A stretch of DNA of 64,000 bases from Olsenella sp. Marseille-P4559 (GCF_900605015.1 NZ_LR027573.1:375995-439994), one strand, 5' to 3'; counted from the stretch's first letter, positions 1 through 9,169 are shown. Numbers and translations are program-made. Notes: a model not told the origin generated them from the letters alone.

Positions 1-599
1 GCCGTGCCGCCGCGGGTCCACAGGGTGGCACCCTTCATGCTACGGATCTGCCCGACGAGAAACACCCACACAGGCTTTCGGCCGGGCTGCGTGCCAAAGA
101 TGTAGGGCAACTCGAGCACTGCGACGTCAAAGCCGGGTCCGGCAACGTCCATAGCGGCGTTCTCCTGGTCGATGCGGCTCCTGATGTAGGGGTGCCACTT
201 CGTGAGCTGCATCTGCGGCCACTTCTTGGCAGCGTAGGCGAAGTAGCTGCCGCAGATGGCAACGTGCTTGACGCCGCACTCCTTGGCGAGCGGCAAGAGG
301 CGCCTGATGGGATCGATGTTGAACTTCCTATAGAGGTCATAGATGGGGGCCGGCCCCTCCACGCGCTCGTCGACGCCGGCGGCAAAGACAAAGGCGTCGC
401 AGCCGCGCAGGTGGGAGCGCATCTCGTCGTCGCTCATCTCGAGGTAGTTTCCAAACTCGACCTTCATCTCAGGCGGAAGCGTGGCTCCCTTGGGCACGGG
501 TGGAAGCGCCAGTGCCGTAACCTCGTGACCACGTGCGATAAGCTCGCGCGCTGCCTCGCTTCCCAGAAGTCCCGTTCCGCCAATCATGAAAACCTTCAT
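1..599 (-). CDS. NAD-dependent epimerase/dehydratase family protein (3' end cut by window edge)
   Basis: The protein starts at 599 behind an AGGAGA-type ribosome-binding site and runs off the left edge. The N-terminus MKVFMIGGTGLLGSEAA is a Rossmann dinucleotide-binding loop of the GxxGxxG type at about residues 7-13. Further in, CGSYFAYA followed by an Arg-rich HPYIRSRIDQEN stretch fits the extended SDR fold, although the canonical YxxxK is not clearly visible. It probably acts on a nucleotide sugar or similar carbonyl substrate in the cytoplasm, but the substrate cannot be told. It is transcribed divergently from the AraC-type regulator at 745, which may control it. The family call is good, the specific reaction is unknown. 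Confidence 0.8.
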   Translation of the reverse strand, partial: MKVFMIGGTGLLGSEAARELIARGHEVTALALPPVPKGATLPPEMKVEFGNYLEMSDDEMRSHLRGCDAFVFAAGVDERVEGPAPIYDLYRKFNIDPIRRLLPLAKECGVKHVAICGSYFAYAAKKWPQMQLTKWHPYIRSRIDQENAAMDVAGPGFDVAVLELPYIFGTQPGRKPVWVFLVGQIRSMKGATLWTRGGT

Positions 600-744
600 G
601 AAGCACCTTCTCCTTACTTTGCCGAGCATCATCGAACTTCATCCAGAGTAGTCATGCCCGTACAGTAGGGATATCTTTTGTGTCATCGTTTTTGTAGACT
701 TGTCCTCATCCAGAGGCCGCGACCACGATTGGCGGAGAAGCCCT

Positions 745-1932
745 ATGGACCTCGAGGGGATCGACTACCTGGCAACGCTCATGGCGAGCATCGCCGTTGT
801 GCCCGCGCACGTCTACCAGCGAAACTCCCTGGCCTCGGCACACATCCCCGTGAGGCTTCCCGCAGACCCGCTTGCCCTGTGGGAAAAGCAGGCGCTCGAC
901 GTCGACGGCCCTGTTGGCTACGTTCCCGTCGACGACAACCTCTACCTTGGCGTTGTCGTTGCCGGAGACGCACGGCTTGTGCTTGGGCCCATACCCGAGG
1001 CTCCCCTCCAGAGCACCCAGGTCACCGCCATGGCAGCCCAGCTCGGCGTCTCCCCCGCCGACCTGCCGCAGTTCACGGCCGGCATGCGCTCGCTCACCAC
1101 GCTGCCGACACTCACCACCGTGCAGGTGCTCTGCGCCATCGCGTTTGCCACCAGCGGCGAGAGGGTCGACATCGACCAGGTGATGGTCCACGACGACGTG
1201 CAGCGCGTGCTCGACTCGAACCTCGCCAAGGAGGAGTTCCGAGCAAACGAGTTCTCCACACACGAGGGACCGAAAAACTCCTCGCTCAAGATCGAGGAGG
1301 TCGTATGCGCCCTCGTGCGGCAGGGTCGCCCGGACGAGCTGCGCGCATACTTCTCGCGGCTCCCGTCGTTCAGGGCAGGCGTGCTCTCCTCGAACCCCCT
1401 GCGCAACGCCAAGGACACCTTCATTGCCGCCACAACGGTCATCTCTCGAGCGGCAATCTCAGGAGGAATGGGTTCGTGCAAGGCGCTTGCGCTCAGCGAC
1501 TCCTACATCAACCGTTGCGAGCTTGCCGGAGACACCCAACGGGTGGGCGAGCTTGGCTACCACATGGCCGTCGAGTACGCCGAGCGCGTGGGTCGCCTGC
1601 GCCTGGGCGAGAACCCCTCCGAGCTCGTGCTCAGTGCCACAAACTACGTTCGTGCGCACATCTTCGAGCCCATCCGCACCGAGGACGTGGCCAAGGCGCT
1701 CTTTGTGAGCCGTGGGTTTCTCTCCACGCGCTTTAAGCAGGAGACGGGCATGGGACTTGCAGACTACATACGGCACGAGAAGATCGAAGAGGCAAAGTCG
1801 CTGCTCGCAAACACCGACCAATCGCTACTCGACATCAGCACCTACTTGGGATTCTGCTCCCAGAGCCACTTCAGCGAGGTGTTTCGCCGCGAGACCGGCA
1901 TGACCCCTCGGGCGTGGCGGTTGCACGGATAG
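745..1932 (+). CDS. AraC-family transcriptional regulator
   Basis: A protein of 395 residues. The start at 745 is chosen because GGAGAAG lies six bases upstream; a longer frame opens at 700. The last ~100 residues form the AraC/XylS double helix-turn-helix domain: VAKALFVSRGFLSTRFKQET is the first recognition unit and DISTYLGFCSQSHFSEVFRR the second, with the signature ending GMTPRAWR. The N-terminal ~270 residues show no cupin motif that I can recognise and presumably sense a ligand. The gene is divergent from the epimerase at 599, so the 145-bp gap likely holds both promoters and its operators. Confidence 0.88.
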   Translation: MDLEGIDYLATLMASIAVVPAHVYQRNSLASAHIPVRLPADPLALWEKQALDVDGPVGYVPVDDNLYLGVVVAGDARLVLGPIPEAPLQSTQVTAMAAQLGVSPADLPQFTAGMRSLTTLPTLTTVQVLCAIAFATSGERVDIDQVMVHDDVQRVLDSNLAKEEFRANEFSTHEGPKNSSLKIEEVVCALVRQGRPDELRAYFSRLPSFRAGVLSSNPLRNAKDTFIAATTVISRAAISGGMGSCKALALSDSYINRCELAGDTQRVGELGYHMAVEYAERVGRLRLGENPSELVLSATNYVRAHIFEPIRTEDVAKALFVSRGFLSTRFKQETGMGLADYIRHEKIEEAKSLLANTDQSLLDISTYLGFCSQSHFSEVFRRETGMTPRAWRLHG

Positions 1933-2005
1933 GCAACTGACGCGCAACACTCTTCTCGTATAATGGCTGGGCATGCACGCAGCGGCCACCAGCGAAGGAC
2001 ACCAT

Positions 2006-3370
2006 ATGGAGATCACCCCGCAGGAAGTCTCAGAGACGCTCGCCATGGTCACGGAGCAGAACCTTGACCTTAGGACCATCACCATGGGCATCTCGCTTGC
2101 CGGCTGCGCCGACGAGGACATGGGCCGCATGTGCGACAAGATCTACGACCGCATCACGCACCAGGCAGAACGCCTCGTCCCGGTTGCCGACGACCTGGCA
2201 GCAGAGTACGGGATTCCCATCGCCAACAAGCGCGTCTCAGTGACGCCGGTGGCGCAGGTGGCGGCCGGCTGTGCAGACGAGGACCTCTCCCCCATCGCAC
2301 ATGCCATGGACCGTGCCGCACGGACGCTGGGCATCGACTTTATGGGCGGCTTCTCGGCGCTGGTACAGAAGGGTATCGGCAGCGCTGACAGGCGGCTCAT
2401 CACCTCCGTTCCCGAGGCACTGGCAACGACGGAGCGGGTGTGCTCCTCGCTTAACATTGCGTCGACGAGGGCGGGCATCAATATGGATGCCGTGCTTCTC
2501 TCGGCCGAGACCATCCTCGAGTGCGCGCGGCGAACCACAGACATCGACTGCTACGGTGCGGCGAAGTTCGTGGTTTTTGCCAACATGGTGGAGGACTCCC
2601 CATTCATGGCTGGCGCCGTGCATGGGTCTGGCGAGGCAGATGCCGTCATCAACGTAGGCGTCTCGGGCCCAGGCGTAATGGCTGCGGCGTTGGAGCAGCT
2701 GCCCGATGGCGCAAACCTCATGGAGGTCGCCGAGGCCATCAAGCGGACGGCGTTCAAAATCACGCGCGCCGGCGAGCTCATGAGCCGCGAGGCGTCGCGG
2801 CGCCTGGGCGTGGAGAAGGGCATTGTCGACCTGTCGCTTGCACCGACGCCTGCCGCCGGGGACTCCGTGGCGAAGATCCTGGAGATCATTGGCGTGGGCG
2901 AGTGCGGAGGCCCTGGTACCACCTGTGCTCTGGCGCTTCTTAACGACTGCGTCAAGAAGGGCGGCGTCATGGCCAGCTCCAGCGTGGGCGGTCTCTCAGG
3001 TGCGTTCATTCCCGTCTCGGAGGACGCCGGGATGATTCGCGCGGCCGAGGACGGGTCGCTCTCGATTGAGAAGCTCGAGGCCATGACCAGCGTGTGCTCC
3101 GTGGGTCTGGACATGATTGCCATCCCTGGGGACACGCCGGTCGAGGCCATTGCCGGCATCATCGCTGACGAGATGGCTATCGGCGTGATCAACACCAAGA
3201 CCACGGCCGTACGTTTGATTCCCGCCATCGGGCACGCTGAGGGCGACACGCTCGAGTTTGGTGGCCTTTTTGGCAGCGCGCCAGTCATGAGCGTGAACCG
3301 ATTCGCTGGAAACGTGCTTGCGCACCGCGGCGGGCGATTCCCCGCGCCACTGAACAGCCTCAAGAACTAG
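2006..3370 (+). CDS. PFL family (DUF711/UPF0210) protein
   Basis: The 454-residue protein matches the length of the UPF0210/DUF711 family, which has a pyruvate formate-lyase-like barrel fold and no assigned reaction. ATG at 2006 follows GAAGGA at ideal spacing and is preferred over an ATG at 1973. Typical family features are the N-terminal [20 protein letters not shown] segment, the [10 protein letters not shown] and [10 protein letters not shown] repeats, and the Gly/Ser-rich [20 protein letters not shown] stretch near residue 335. In many genomes the gene sits beside a ~90-residue ACT-domain partner; none is seen here, so it stands alone between AraC and a non-coding gap. Confidence 0.9.
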   Translation: MEITPQEVSETLAMVTEQNLDLRTITMGISLAGCADEDMGRMCDKIYDRITHQAERLVPVADDLAAEYGIPIANKRVSVTPVAQVAAGCADEDLSPIAHAMDRAARTLGIDFMGGFSALVQKGIGSADRRLITSVPEALATTERVCSSLNIASTRAGINMDAVLLSAETILECARRTTDIDCYGAAKFVVFANMVEDSPFMAGAVHGSGEADAVINVGVSGPGVMAAALEQLPDGANLMEVAEAIKRTAFKITRAGELMSREASRRLGVEKGIVDLSLAPTPAAGDSVAKILEIIGVGECGGPGTTCALALLNDCVKKGGVMASSSVGGLSGAFIPVSEDAGMIRAAEDGSLSIEKLEAMTSVCSVGLDMIAIPGDTPVEAIAGIIADEMAIGVINTKTTAVRLIPAIGHAEGDTLEFGGLFGSAPVMSVNRFAGNVLAHRGGRFPAPLNSLKN

Positions 3371-3814
3371 GGGCAGGTTCGCCACAGAGCGCGCCCGCGC
3401 CCCGCTTGCAGCATTCTGTTCCGGCGTCTCTCTCGCGGCGCTTCGCCAGCATTCCCCACGGCGAGACCCAGGCCACATACTGCGCATTCATGCATTGGCA
3501 TGCACGCCACATTGGCCGCAAGATTGCCAAGCGCAACGTTGCCGCCGTCTCCTCTGCAGGCCACGAGCCCTACCGCATTGCCGACGACGAAGCCGAGGCG
3601 GTCGGGCTTGCCTGCAGAGGTATTGCGGGCACCTGATGGCGCGTTCTTACGTTTGGTGGCAGTTTTACGGGGAGCCCCCGAGTAGCAAACGGTTCGACTT
3701 CTGATGGAGCGCAGGTCAGCGAATTGCGACTCCGACGGCTTCACATAAGGAATTTGCCCAAAACTGCCACCAACCGTCAAAGCGCGCCATCCGGACGGAT
3801 ACGCACACACGGCC
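3371..3814. other. Intergenic stretch without a convincing gene
   Basis: The 444 bases between the PFL gene and murB hold only short open frames. The longest on the plus strand (3406-3636, 76 codons) has no Shine-Dalgarno sequence and no recognisable motif. The right part is occupied by a long inverted repeat, listed separately. Confidence 0.6.
3637..3789. repeat. Palindromic element with ~30-bp imperfect inverted termini
   Basis: The left arm 3637-3666 (TGGCGCG...GGTGGCAGTTTT) and right arm 3760-3789 (AAAACTGCCACC...CGCGCCA) match as inverted repeats at 26 of 30 positions. They enclose 93 bp with no gene. This could be a small non-autonomous mobile element or a long stem that ends or stabilises transcripts of the convergent PFL and murB genes. 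No target-site duplication is evident. Confidence 0.6.
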
Positions 3815-4750
3815 CTACCCCAAAAAGCGCACTTCGGGCTGGAGCCGCACACCAAACTGGCGCTCAACCTCGTCCTGCACGTGCAGAATCACGGCACGCA
3901 CATCCGCGGCCGTGGCACCGCCCAGGTTCACCACGAAGCCAGCGTGCTTCTTCGAGACAGCAGCCCCACCGACCTGATAGCCGCGAAGGCCGGCGTCGGT
4001 GACAAGCTTGCCCACAAAGTAGCCCTCGGGACGCTTGAATGTCGAGCCGGCACTGGGAAGCTCGAGCGGCTGCTTCTCCTCGCGCCTGTGCGTGAGGTCG
4101 TCCATGGTCGCGCGAATCTGCTCGGGGTCACCACGATTGAGGTCAAAGGTTGCCGAGAGAACCACCATGCCTTCGTCGGCAATACGACTGTGGCGATACC
4201 CCAGGTCAAGCTGGTCGGCCGGGATGGTCTCCTCGTGGCCGTCCTGGTGCAGGACGTGCACGCTCTTGAGGACGTCGGCGATGCAGCCGCCATAGGCACC
4301 CGCGTTCATGAAGCACGCGCCGCCGATGGAGCCCGGAATGCCGCATGCAAACTCGAGGCCAGATAGCCCAAGCTCGCAGGCCATCTCGGAGGCCTCGCGC
4401 AGCGTTACTCCCGCCTGGCACCACATCTCGTCGTCATTGACGCTCACGCCCACGAGCCCGTCGCCCACCGCAACGATCACGCCACGGTACCCCTCGTCTG
4501 AAACCAGAAGGTCCGAGCCACGGCCCAGCACAAAGTAGGGCACCTCTGCCTGTTTGCAGGCATCGATGACATCGTGGAGATCGTCAAAGTCTTCGGGAAT
4601 CACGAAGAGGTCGGCCGGACCGCCGATCTTGAAGGTAGTGTGCTCACTCATCGGTTCGTCTGCCAGGACGTTGTCCTCGCCGACTATCGAACGGAGTTTC
4701 CAGGCGAGCGGTTGCAAGTGGTCGTCGCCAGTAGTGCCACTTTCGGACAT
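3815..4750 (-). CDS. murB: UDP-N-acetylenolpyruvoylglucosamine reductase MurB
   Basis: This enzyme reduces UDP-GlcNAc-enolpyruvate to UDP-N-acetylmuramate with NADPH and FAD in peptidoglycan precursor synthesis in the cytoplasm. The start at 4750 is set by GAGGAG eight bases upstream and gives 311 residues. FAD-binding motifs are HTTFKIGGPADL (about 37-48), GRGSDLLVSDEG (about 77-88) and IPGSIGGACFMNAGAYGG (about 138-155). The catalytic Ser lies in PSAGSTFKRP (about 232-241) and the C-terminal Glu region in QPEVRFLG. The short SAGSTFKRP loop and length fit the type II MurB found in Gram-positive bacteria. It stands alone, divergent from the riboflavin transporter operon. Confidence 0.96.
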   Translation of the reverse strand: MSESGTTGDDHLQPLAWKLRSIVGEDNVLADEPMSEHTTFKIGGPADLFVIPEDFDDLHDVIDACKQAEVPYFVLGRGSDLLVSDEGYRGVIVAVGDGLVGVSVNDDEMWCQAGVTLREASEMACELGLSGLEFACGIPGSIGGACFMNAGAYGGCIADVLKSVHVLHQDGHEETIPADQLDLGYRHSRIADEGMVVLSATFDLNRGDPEQIRATMDDLTHRREEKQPLELPSAGSTFKRPEGYFVGKLVTDAGLRGYQVGGAAVSKKHAGFVVNLGGATAADVRAVILHVQDEVERQFGVRLQPEVRFLG

Positions 4751-4972
4751 CTTGCTCCTCAGTTTGGGTTTTGCACGCTGTGTGCACGTGCTCGGCACTT
4801 GAGTATAGCAAGACGGACTAGATGTTGAATGCTGCGCACAGACCTTCATCCTGCTCTTGCACTCCCAACACCACAGGCACGGAAGATCGGCTCGCTGGCC
4901 CGTTGCCCCACCGTCCCGTTGGTATCCGTCTCAGGCCCGCATCACTTCACGCTCGCGCATGGCGAGAAGTGC

Positions 4973-4978
4973 TATAGT
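4973..4978 (+). promoter_or_regulatory. Extended -10 box of the ribU operon promoter
   Basis: TATAGT preceded by TG one base upstream (TGCTATAGT) sits about 10 bases before the FMN riboswitch, the expected position for the riboswitch transcript start. No good -35 box is visible, which is normal for an extended -10 promoter. Confidence 0.6.
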
Positions 4979-4988
4979 TCCCATGACG

Positions 4989-5119
4989 GTTTCAGGGCGG
5001 GGTGAAAATCCCCACTGGTGGTGACGCGCTCGGCGCGAAGTCCGCGACCCGCTAAAAAGGCGGCTGACCTGGTGAGACTCCAGGACCAACGGTTACAGTC
5101 CGGACGGAAGAAACGGAGA
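4989..5119 (+). promoter_or_regulatory. FMN riboswitch (RFN element)
   Basis: The six-helix FMN aptamer is readable by its conserved blocks: GGGCGGGGTGAAAATCCCC, then AGTCCGCGACCC, GACCTGGTGA with TCCAGGACCAACGG, and AGTCCGGACGGAAGAAACGG at the end. In bacteria FMN binding shuts down downstream riboflavin genes by terminating transcription or hiding the ribosome site. No U-tract terminator is seen after it, and the ribU ribosome site GGAG (5115-5118) lies at the very 3' edge of the element, so control of translation initiation is likely. It precedes ribU directly. Confidence 0.96.
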
Positions 5120-5125
5120 TGCCAC

Positions 5126-5743
5126 ATGGCAACCACTTCCCCGCGCACATCTATGCACTCCACGCACAAAACCTCTGCCAATGCCTCGGGCTGGAGCACG
5201 AGGCGCATCGCGGTGACGGCGCTCTTCTGCGCCGTTGCCGCCATATGCACGCTGCTGCTTGAGTTCCCCATCCTCCCCGGAGTCACGTGGCTTAAGTACG
5301 ACCCCTCGGGCATCGTGGCGCTCATCGCCGGCTTCGCGTTTGGCCCCGCAACCGGAGCCGTGGTCTCGATAATCCCCTACCTTGTGCACCTTGCCACGGC
5401 AAGCGGCATCTACGGCGTGGTCATGGCGGTCCTCGCCACGATCTCCCTCGTGCTTCCCGCCGCGCTCGTGTACAAGCACCACAAGAGCACTCGCGGCATG
5501 GTGACAGGCCTCGTCCTTGGCGGTGTCGTGTGTCTCGCCGCCTGCATTGTGGGCAACCTCATCGTGACGCCGTTCTACACCGGTATGGCCCTCAATGACG
5601 TGCTTGCCCGTGTGGTACCGGCGCTCCTGCCGTTCAACCTCATCAAGATTGTGCTTAACTGTGTCGTGTTTGCCCTCGTCTTCAAGCCGGCCTGCAAGGC
5701 CATGGGCGTTGACGCGCTCGCTCGGGGCGCCAACGAAGCGTAA
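5126..5743 (+). CDS. ribU: Riboflavin ECF transporter substrate-binding subunit RibU
   Basis: An integral membrane S component of 205 residues that binds riboflavin (or FMN) and docks with the EcfAA'T module encoded next. ATG at 5126 is chosen because it follows GGAG just past the riboswitch; the longer frame from 5018 overlaps the aptamer. About six hydrophobic segments follow a 30-residue Ser/Thr-rich tail, including RRIAVTALFCAVAAICTLLL and a motif-rich YDPSGIVALIAGFAFGP loop typical of RibU. The riboswitch upstream makes the substrate assignment strong. Eleven bases separate it from the ATPase gene. Confidence 0.94.
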   Translation: MATTSPRTSMHSTHKTSANASGWSTRRIAVTALFCAVAAICTLLLEFPILPGVTWLKYDPSGIVALIAGFAFGPATGAVVSIIPYLVHLATASGIYGVVMAVLATISLVLPAALVYKHHKSTRGMVTGLVLGGVVCLAACIVGNLIVTPFYTGMALNDVLARVVPALLPFNLIKIVLNCVVFALVFKPACKAMGVDALARGANEA

Positions 5744-5754
5744 CGGTCACGGCG

Positions 5755-7617
5755 GTGAAGACGGCAACAGTTGATAACGTCGCTGGCCCAGGCGAGAGCG
5801 AGGCGATTGTCTCGCTCTCGCACGTTACGCTCTCGTACGGCAACGTCTGCGCGCTCGACGATCTCTCGCTTGAGGTAAGGCCTGGCGAGAGGGTCTGCGT
5901 CCTTGGCGCCAACGGCTCCGGCAAGTCGACGCTTGCCTCTGTGGCGTGCGGGCTTCTCGCCCCTGACGCCGGTACGGTCACGCTTGTGGGAGAGCGCGTC
6001 TTCACCGAGGGCGGCCCCGACTTTGATGCCTATGCGCGCGCGCGGAGAAGCCTGGGACTGGTCTTCCAGAACCCCGAAGACCAGATTGTGACCAGCGTGG
6101 TCGAGGAGGACGTGGCCTTTGGCCCCGAGAACCTTGGCCTTCCACCCGAGCGGATCGATCACCTCGTCCGCCGTGAGCTCAGGCGCGTTGCCATGGAGCG
6201 CTACGCCAAGGCAGACCCTGCACGACTCTCCAGCGGTCAGCGCCAGCGCGTGACGATCGCCGGCGCGCTTGCCATGGAGCCGCGCGTGCTGGTGCTCGAC
6301 GAGCCGTCGTCTGCCCTGGACGTGCGTGGCCGACGCTCCATCATGCATGTGGTCGATAGGCTGCGCGGCTACGGCTGCACCGTCATCCACGTCACGCACT
6401 TCATGAGCGAGGCGTTGGGTGCCAATCGCGTGGTGGTGCTCGACCATGGCCGCATCGCGCTCGAGGGTACGCCCGAGCAGGTCTTCTCGCACGTTGACAT
6501 GATGTGCGAGCTGGGGCTGGAGGAGCCCCTCGCAGGAAGGCTCTCCTCTCGCCTGCGCGACCTGGGACTGGGCGTTGCATGGACCTGCAACGAGGAGACG
6601 CTGCTCGAAGGCGTTGCAAACGCGCTTCTCCACCACCCTCGGGATGACCAGGCCGCAGCGGCATGCCATGCGGACGCGGCGACCGTGACGTGCCCCATGC
6701 CAGGCGCTGCCTCGGCGTTGCCGCACGCTGCAGACGCGGGGCCGGCCGTGGACGTAGACGCGGTCTCGTTCTCGTATGCCCGGACTCACTGCCTGCGCAA
6801 GCAAGGCCTCACGGCTCAGGCACTCGACAACGTAACGCTTCGCGTGGGACGCGGCGAGTGGGTTGCGCTTGTGGGCCAGACGGGCTCGGGGAAGTCAACG
6901 CTCCTGCGACTCATCGCCGCGCTCGAGGTTCCCGACGAGGGCAAGGTCACAGTGGACGGCATCACCACAGCCGATCGTCGCCTCCGCCGGAGGCTCCACG
7001 GGCACGTTGGCTACGTGATGCAACGCCCCGAACGGCAGCTCTTTGCCGAGACCGTTGCGGCAGACGTCGCCTTTGGCCCAAGGAACCTGGACCTTCCCTC
7101 AGACGAAGCCGAGCGCCGCGTGCGCGAGGCGCTCGAGCTTGTGGGGCTCGTGGGGAAAGACAATGCGTCGCCGTTTGAGCTCTCTGGCGGCCAGCAGCGG
7201 CTATGCGCCATTGCGGGCATTCTCGCCATGGAGCCACAGGTACTCGTGCTCGACGAGCCCACGGCGGGACTCGACCCACGCGGCAGGCACAAGCTCCGCT
7301 ACGTGCTCGAGGACGTGCGCCGCGCCGGGACAACGCTCGTGGAGGTCACCCACTCCATGGAGGACGCAGCTCGGGCAGACCGGGTCGTTGTTCTCGACGA
7401 GGGCAGGGTTGTTCTCGATGGCGCGCCCTCGGGCGTGTTCTCTCCAGCACACGTCGAGAGCCTCCACGACATGGGGCTGGGCATCCCCAAGCCGCTCGCG
7501 TTTGCCCGCGCGCTCGAGGGGCTGGGGACCCCGCCTCTTGGCGACCCCCTCACGGACGAAACCCTGGCGCGTGCCATTGCCTGCGCGGCCGGCGTCGCAG
7601 AGGGGCGTGAGGAGTAA
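5755..7617 (+). CDS. Fused energy-coupling factor ATPase EcfA-EcfA'
   Basis: One 620-residue protein carries two complete ABC ATPase domains that power the ECF importer. The first has Walker A GANGSGKST (about 51-59), signature LSSGQRQR (about 158) and Walker B VLVLDEPSSALD. The second has Walker A GQTGSGKST (about 374), signature LSGGQQR (about 476) and VLVLDEPTAGLD. An Ala/His-rich linker (about 295-335) joins them. In most bacteria these are two genes, ecfA1 and ecfA2. The start is GTG at 5755 with a weak ribosome site, suggesting coupling to ribU, which ends 11 bases earlier. The stop TAA overlaps the ATG of ecfT. Confidence 0.94.
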   Translation: MKTATVDNVAGPGESEAIVSLSHVTLSYGNVCALDDLSLEVRPGERVCVLGANGSGKSTLASVACGLLAPDAGTVTLVGERVFTEGGPDFDAYARARRSLGLVFQNPEDQIVTSVVEEDVAFGPENLGLPPERIDHLVRRELRRVAMERYAKADPARLSSGQRQRVTIAGALAMEPRVLVLDEPSSALDVRGRRSIMHVVDRLRGYGCTVIHVTHFMSEALGANRVVVLDHGRIALEGTPEQVFSHVDMMCELGLEEPLAGRLSSRLRDLGLGVAWTCNEETLLEGVANALLHHPRDDQAAAACHADAATVTCPMPGAASALPHAADAGPAVDVDAVSFSYARTHCLRKQGLTAQALDNVTLRVGRGEWVALVGQTGSGKSTLLRLIAALEVPDEGKVTVDGITTADRRLRRRLHGHVGYVMQRPERQLFAETVAADVAFGPRNLDLPSDEAERRVREALELVGLVGKDNASPFELSGGQQRLCAIAGILAMEPQVLVLDEPTAGLDPRGRHKLRYVLEDVRRAGTTLVEVTHSMEDAARADRVVVLDEGRVVLDGAPSGVFSPAHVESLHDMGLGIPKPLAFARALEGLGTPPLGDPLTDETLARAIACAAGVAEGREE

Positions 7618-8408
7618 TGGCGCTTCGCATCTCGGTTGGTCAGTACTATGCCGCAGACTCCCCCATCCACCGGCTTGACCCCCGCACGAAGGCGGCATGT
7701 GCCGTGGCACTCATGGTTGCGACCTTCTTCGTGCATGGGCCACTCTCCCTTGTCGCCCTGGTAGCGTGTGTGCTGGCGCTTCTCGCCATCTCGCGTGTTC
7801 CGGCCGGAGAGGTGCTGGACTCCGTGCGCGGCGTGTTCTGGGTCCTGCTGCTCCTCGCGCTGTTCAACCTTTTCCTGGTACGCGAGGGAGACGTGCTGCT
7901 CTCGGCGGGGACCCTCACCATCACCCGGGGAGGCGCGTGGGCAGCCGTGCTCTACCCCGTCCGCGTGCTGGCGGCAATCCTGGCAGGGGCGCTGCTCCTG
8001 CTTACCACAACGTCCACCGAGCTGGGCGACGCGTTCGACGCATTCTGCTCGCCGCTCACGAGGATTGGCCTTCCGGGGCACGAGCTTGCCATGGTCTTCT
8101 CGCTTATGCTGCGCTTCATTCCTACGCTGGCAGACGATGCCGCCGCCATCACGGACGCGCAGACCGCGCGCGGCGGCGAGGTGTCAAGCGGAAGCCCCGT
8201 GCAGCGTCTGCGCGCGCTGGGCTCTGTCCTTGTCGCGCTCATGGCGAGCTCCATGCACCACGCAGACGACCTTGCACGGGCCCTTGACGCCCGCTGTTAC
8301 GTGGGCGGTGCCACGCGCAGCCACTGGCATCCGCTGAAGTTTGCCGCGCGAGACGCCATTGCCGTCGCCATTGTCGCCGCGATGACCGCCCTTCTCGTAG
8401 CGCTATGA
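7617..8408 (+). CDS. ecfT: Energy-coupling factor transmembrane protein EcfT
   Basis: The scaffold T component (263 residues) of the ECF transporter connects the ATPases to RibU and possibly other S components. It starts inside the stop codon of the ATPase gene (TAATG), so the two are translationally coupled. There are about five hydrophobic segments. The coupling-helix motifs near the C-terminus read TARGGE (the usual Ala-Arg-Gly) and DARCYVGG, where the second motif has Cys in place of Gly. The operon ends here, in a perfect palindrome. Confidence 0.93.
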   Translation: MALRISVGQYYAADSPIHRLDPRTKAACAVALMVATFFVHGPLSLVALVACVLALLAISRVPAGEVLDSVRGVFWVLLLLALFNLFLVREGDVLLSAGTLTITRGGAWAAVLYPVRVLAAILAGALLLLTTTSTELGDAFDAFCSPLTRIGLPGHELAMVFSLMLRFIPTLADDAAAITDAQTARGGEVSSGSPVQRLRALGSVLVALMASSMHHADDLARALDARCYVGGATRSHWHPLKFAARDAIAVAIVAAMTALLVAL

Positions 8409-8434
8409 GACAAGGGGGCAGCCCCCTTGTCTCA
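8406..8434. repeat. 29-bp perfect palindrome, variant of a dispersed TGAGACAAgGGG repeat
   Basis: The sequence from the ecfT stop codon onwards is a perfect hairpin with arm TGAGACAAGGGGGC and a one-base loop. A partial second arm (CCCTTGTCTCAT) follows at 8435-8446. It belongs with the palindromes at 9093 and 43098. It could end transcription of ecfT and of the convergent flavoprotein gene. Confidence 0.75.
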
Positions 8435-8442
8435 CCCTTGTC

Positions 8443-9066
8443 TCATCGGATGAAGTTCATCCAGCCGCCGCCCTCGGCCTCGGGCGCGGGAACACCCGCG
8501 GCGCGTCCGACCTCGATGCTCTTGAGCAGCCATGCCATGTTGCGCCCCAGGTTGCGCATGGTCTTCATTCCCTCGGTGTCCAGGGCGGCCTCGCCGCTCT
8601 TGGCGCCGTAGACGATGTTCCAGTACGAGGACCCCACCGTAATCATGTTCGAGATGCCCAGGTACTTGTTCATCACGTCGAACGAAGATGTGCTGCCGCC
8701 GCGACGTGCCACGGCCACGCAAGCACCCGGCTTGAAGGCAAACTGGCCATGCTCGCTATAGAACACTCGGTCGAGAAAAGCCAGGACGCGACCGGCAGGG
8801 TGCGCATAGTAGACAGGCGTGCCAAAGACAAAGCCGTCCGCCGCCGAGGCCTTCTCGACAAACTCGTTCACCCCATCATCATCAAAGACGCAACGACCAA
8901 TCTCGAAGCACTTGCCGCAGCTCACGCAGTCGCGCACGGGAGCCAGGGGAAGATGGCAGACCTCGGAGTCTATGCCCTGCCCGGCGAGCACGCGGCCCAC
9001 CTCTGCCAGCGCGATGCCGGTGTTTCCCTTAGGGCTAATGCCCCCGTTAAGCATAAGAACCTTCAT
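8443..9066 (-). CDS. Flavodoxin-fold NAD(P)H-dependent FMN reductase / iron-sulfur flavoprotein-like
   Basis: The frame beginning MKVLMLNGGISPKGNTG (207 residues, start at 9066 behind GGGGG) is the phosphate-binding loop of the flavodoxin-like FMN reductases. A CVSCGKCFEIGRC cluster at about residues 47-59 resembles the Cys motif of iron-sulfur flavoproteins and could hold a 4Fe-4S cluster. PVYYAHPAGRVLAFLDR is the conserved second flavin loop. It is likely a cytosolic electron-transfer flavoprotein of anaerobic metabolism with an unknown partner. It is convergent with ecfT and flanked by two copies of a palindromic repeat. Confidence 0.85.
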   Translation of the reverse strand: MKVLMLNGGISPKGNTGIALAEVGRVLAGQGIDSEVCHLPLAPVRDCVSCGKCFEIGRCVFDDDGVNEFVEKASAADGFVFGTPVYYAHPAGRVLAFLDRVFYSEHGQFAFKPGACVAVARRGGSTSSFDVMNKYLGISNMITVGSSYWNIVYGAKSGEAALDTEGMKTMRNLGRNMAWLLKSIEVGRAAGVPAPEAEGGGWMNFIR

Positions 9067-9092
9067 GTGTGCCCCCGCCAAACGCCTTCTGG

Positions 9093-9123
9093 ATGAGACA
9101 AAGGGACTGTCCCTCCGTCTCAT
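9093..9123. repeat. 31-bp palindrome, TGAGACAAAGGGAC repeat family
   Basis: Arms ATGAGACAAAGGGAC and GTCCCTCCGTCTCAT around one T, with two mismatches. It lies in the divergent gap between the flavoprotein and the HD-domain gene. The copy at 43098-43128 has the same centre with perfect arms. Confidence 0.8.
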
Positions 9124-9169
9124 TCGAGCGTACCATTAAGTGATGCAAACCCATCAGGAAGGCCGCGGC

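Noticed and set aside
3406-3636. 76-codon plus-strand frame after the PFL gene
   Set aside because: No ribosome site, no motif and no neighbour context; left as non-coding.
5018-5125. ribU frame extended upstream to 5018
   Set aside because: The extension lies entirely inside the FMN riboswitch; the ATG at 5126 has the ribosome site.
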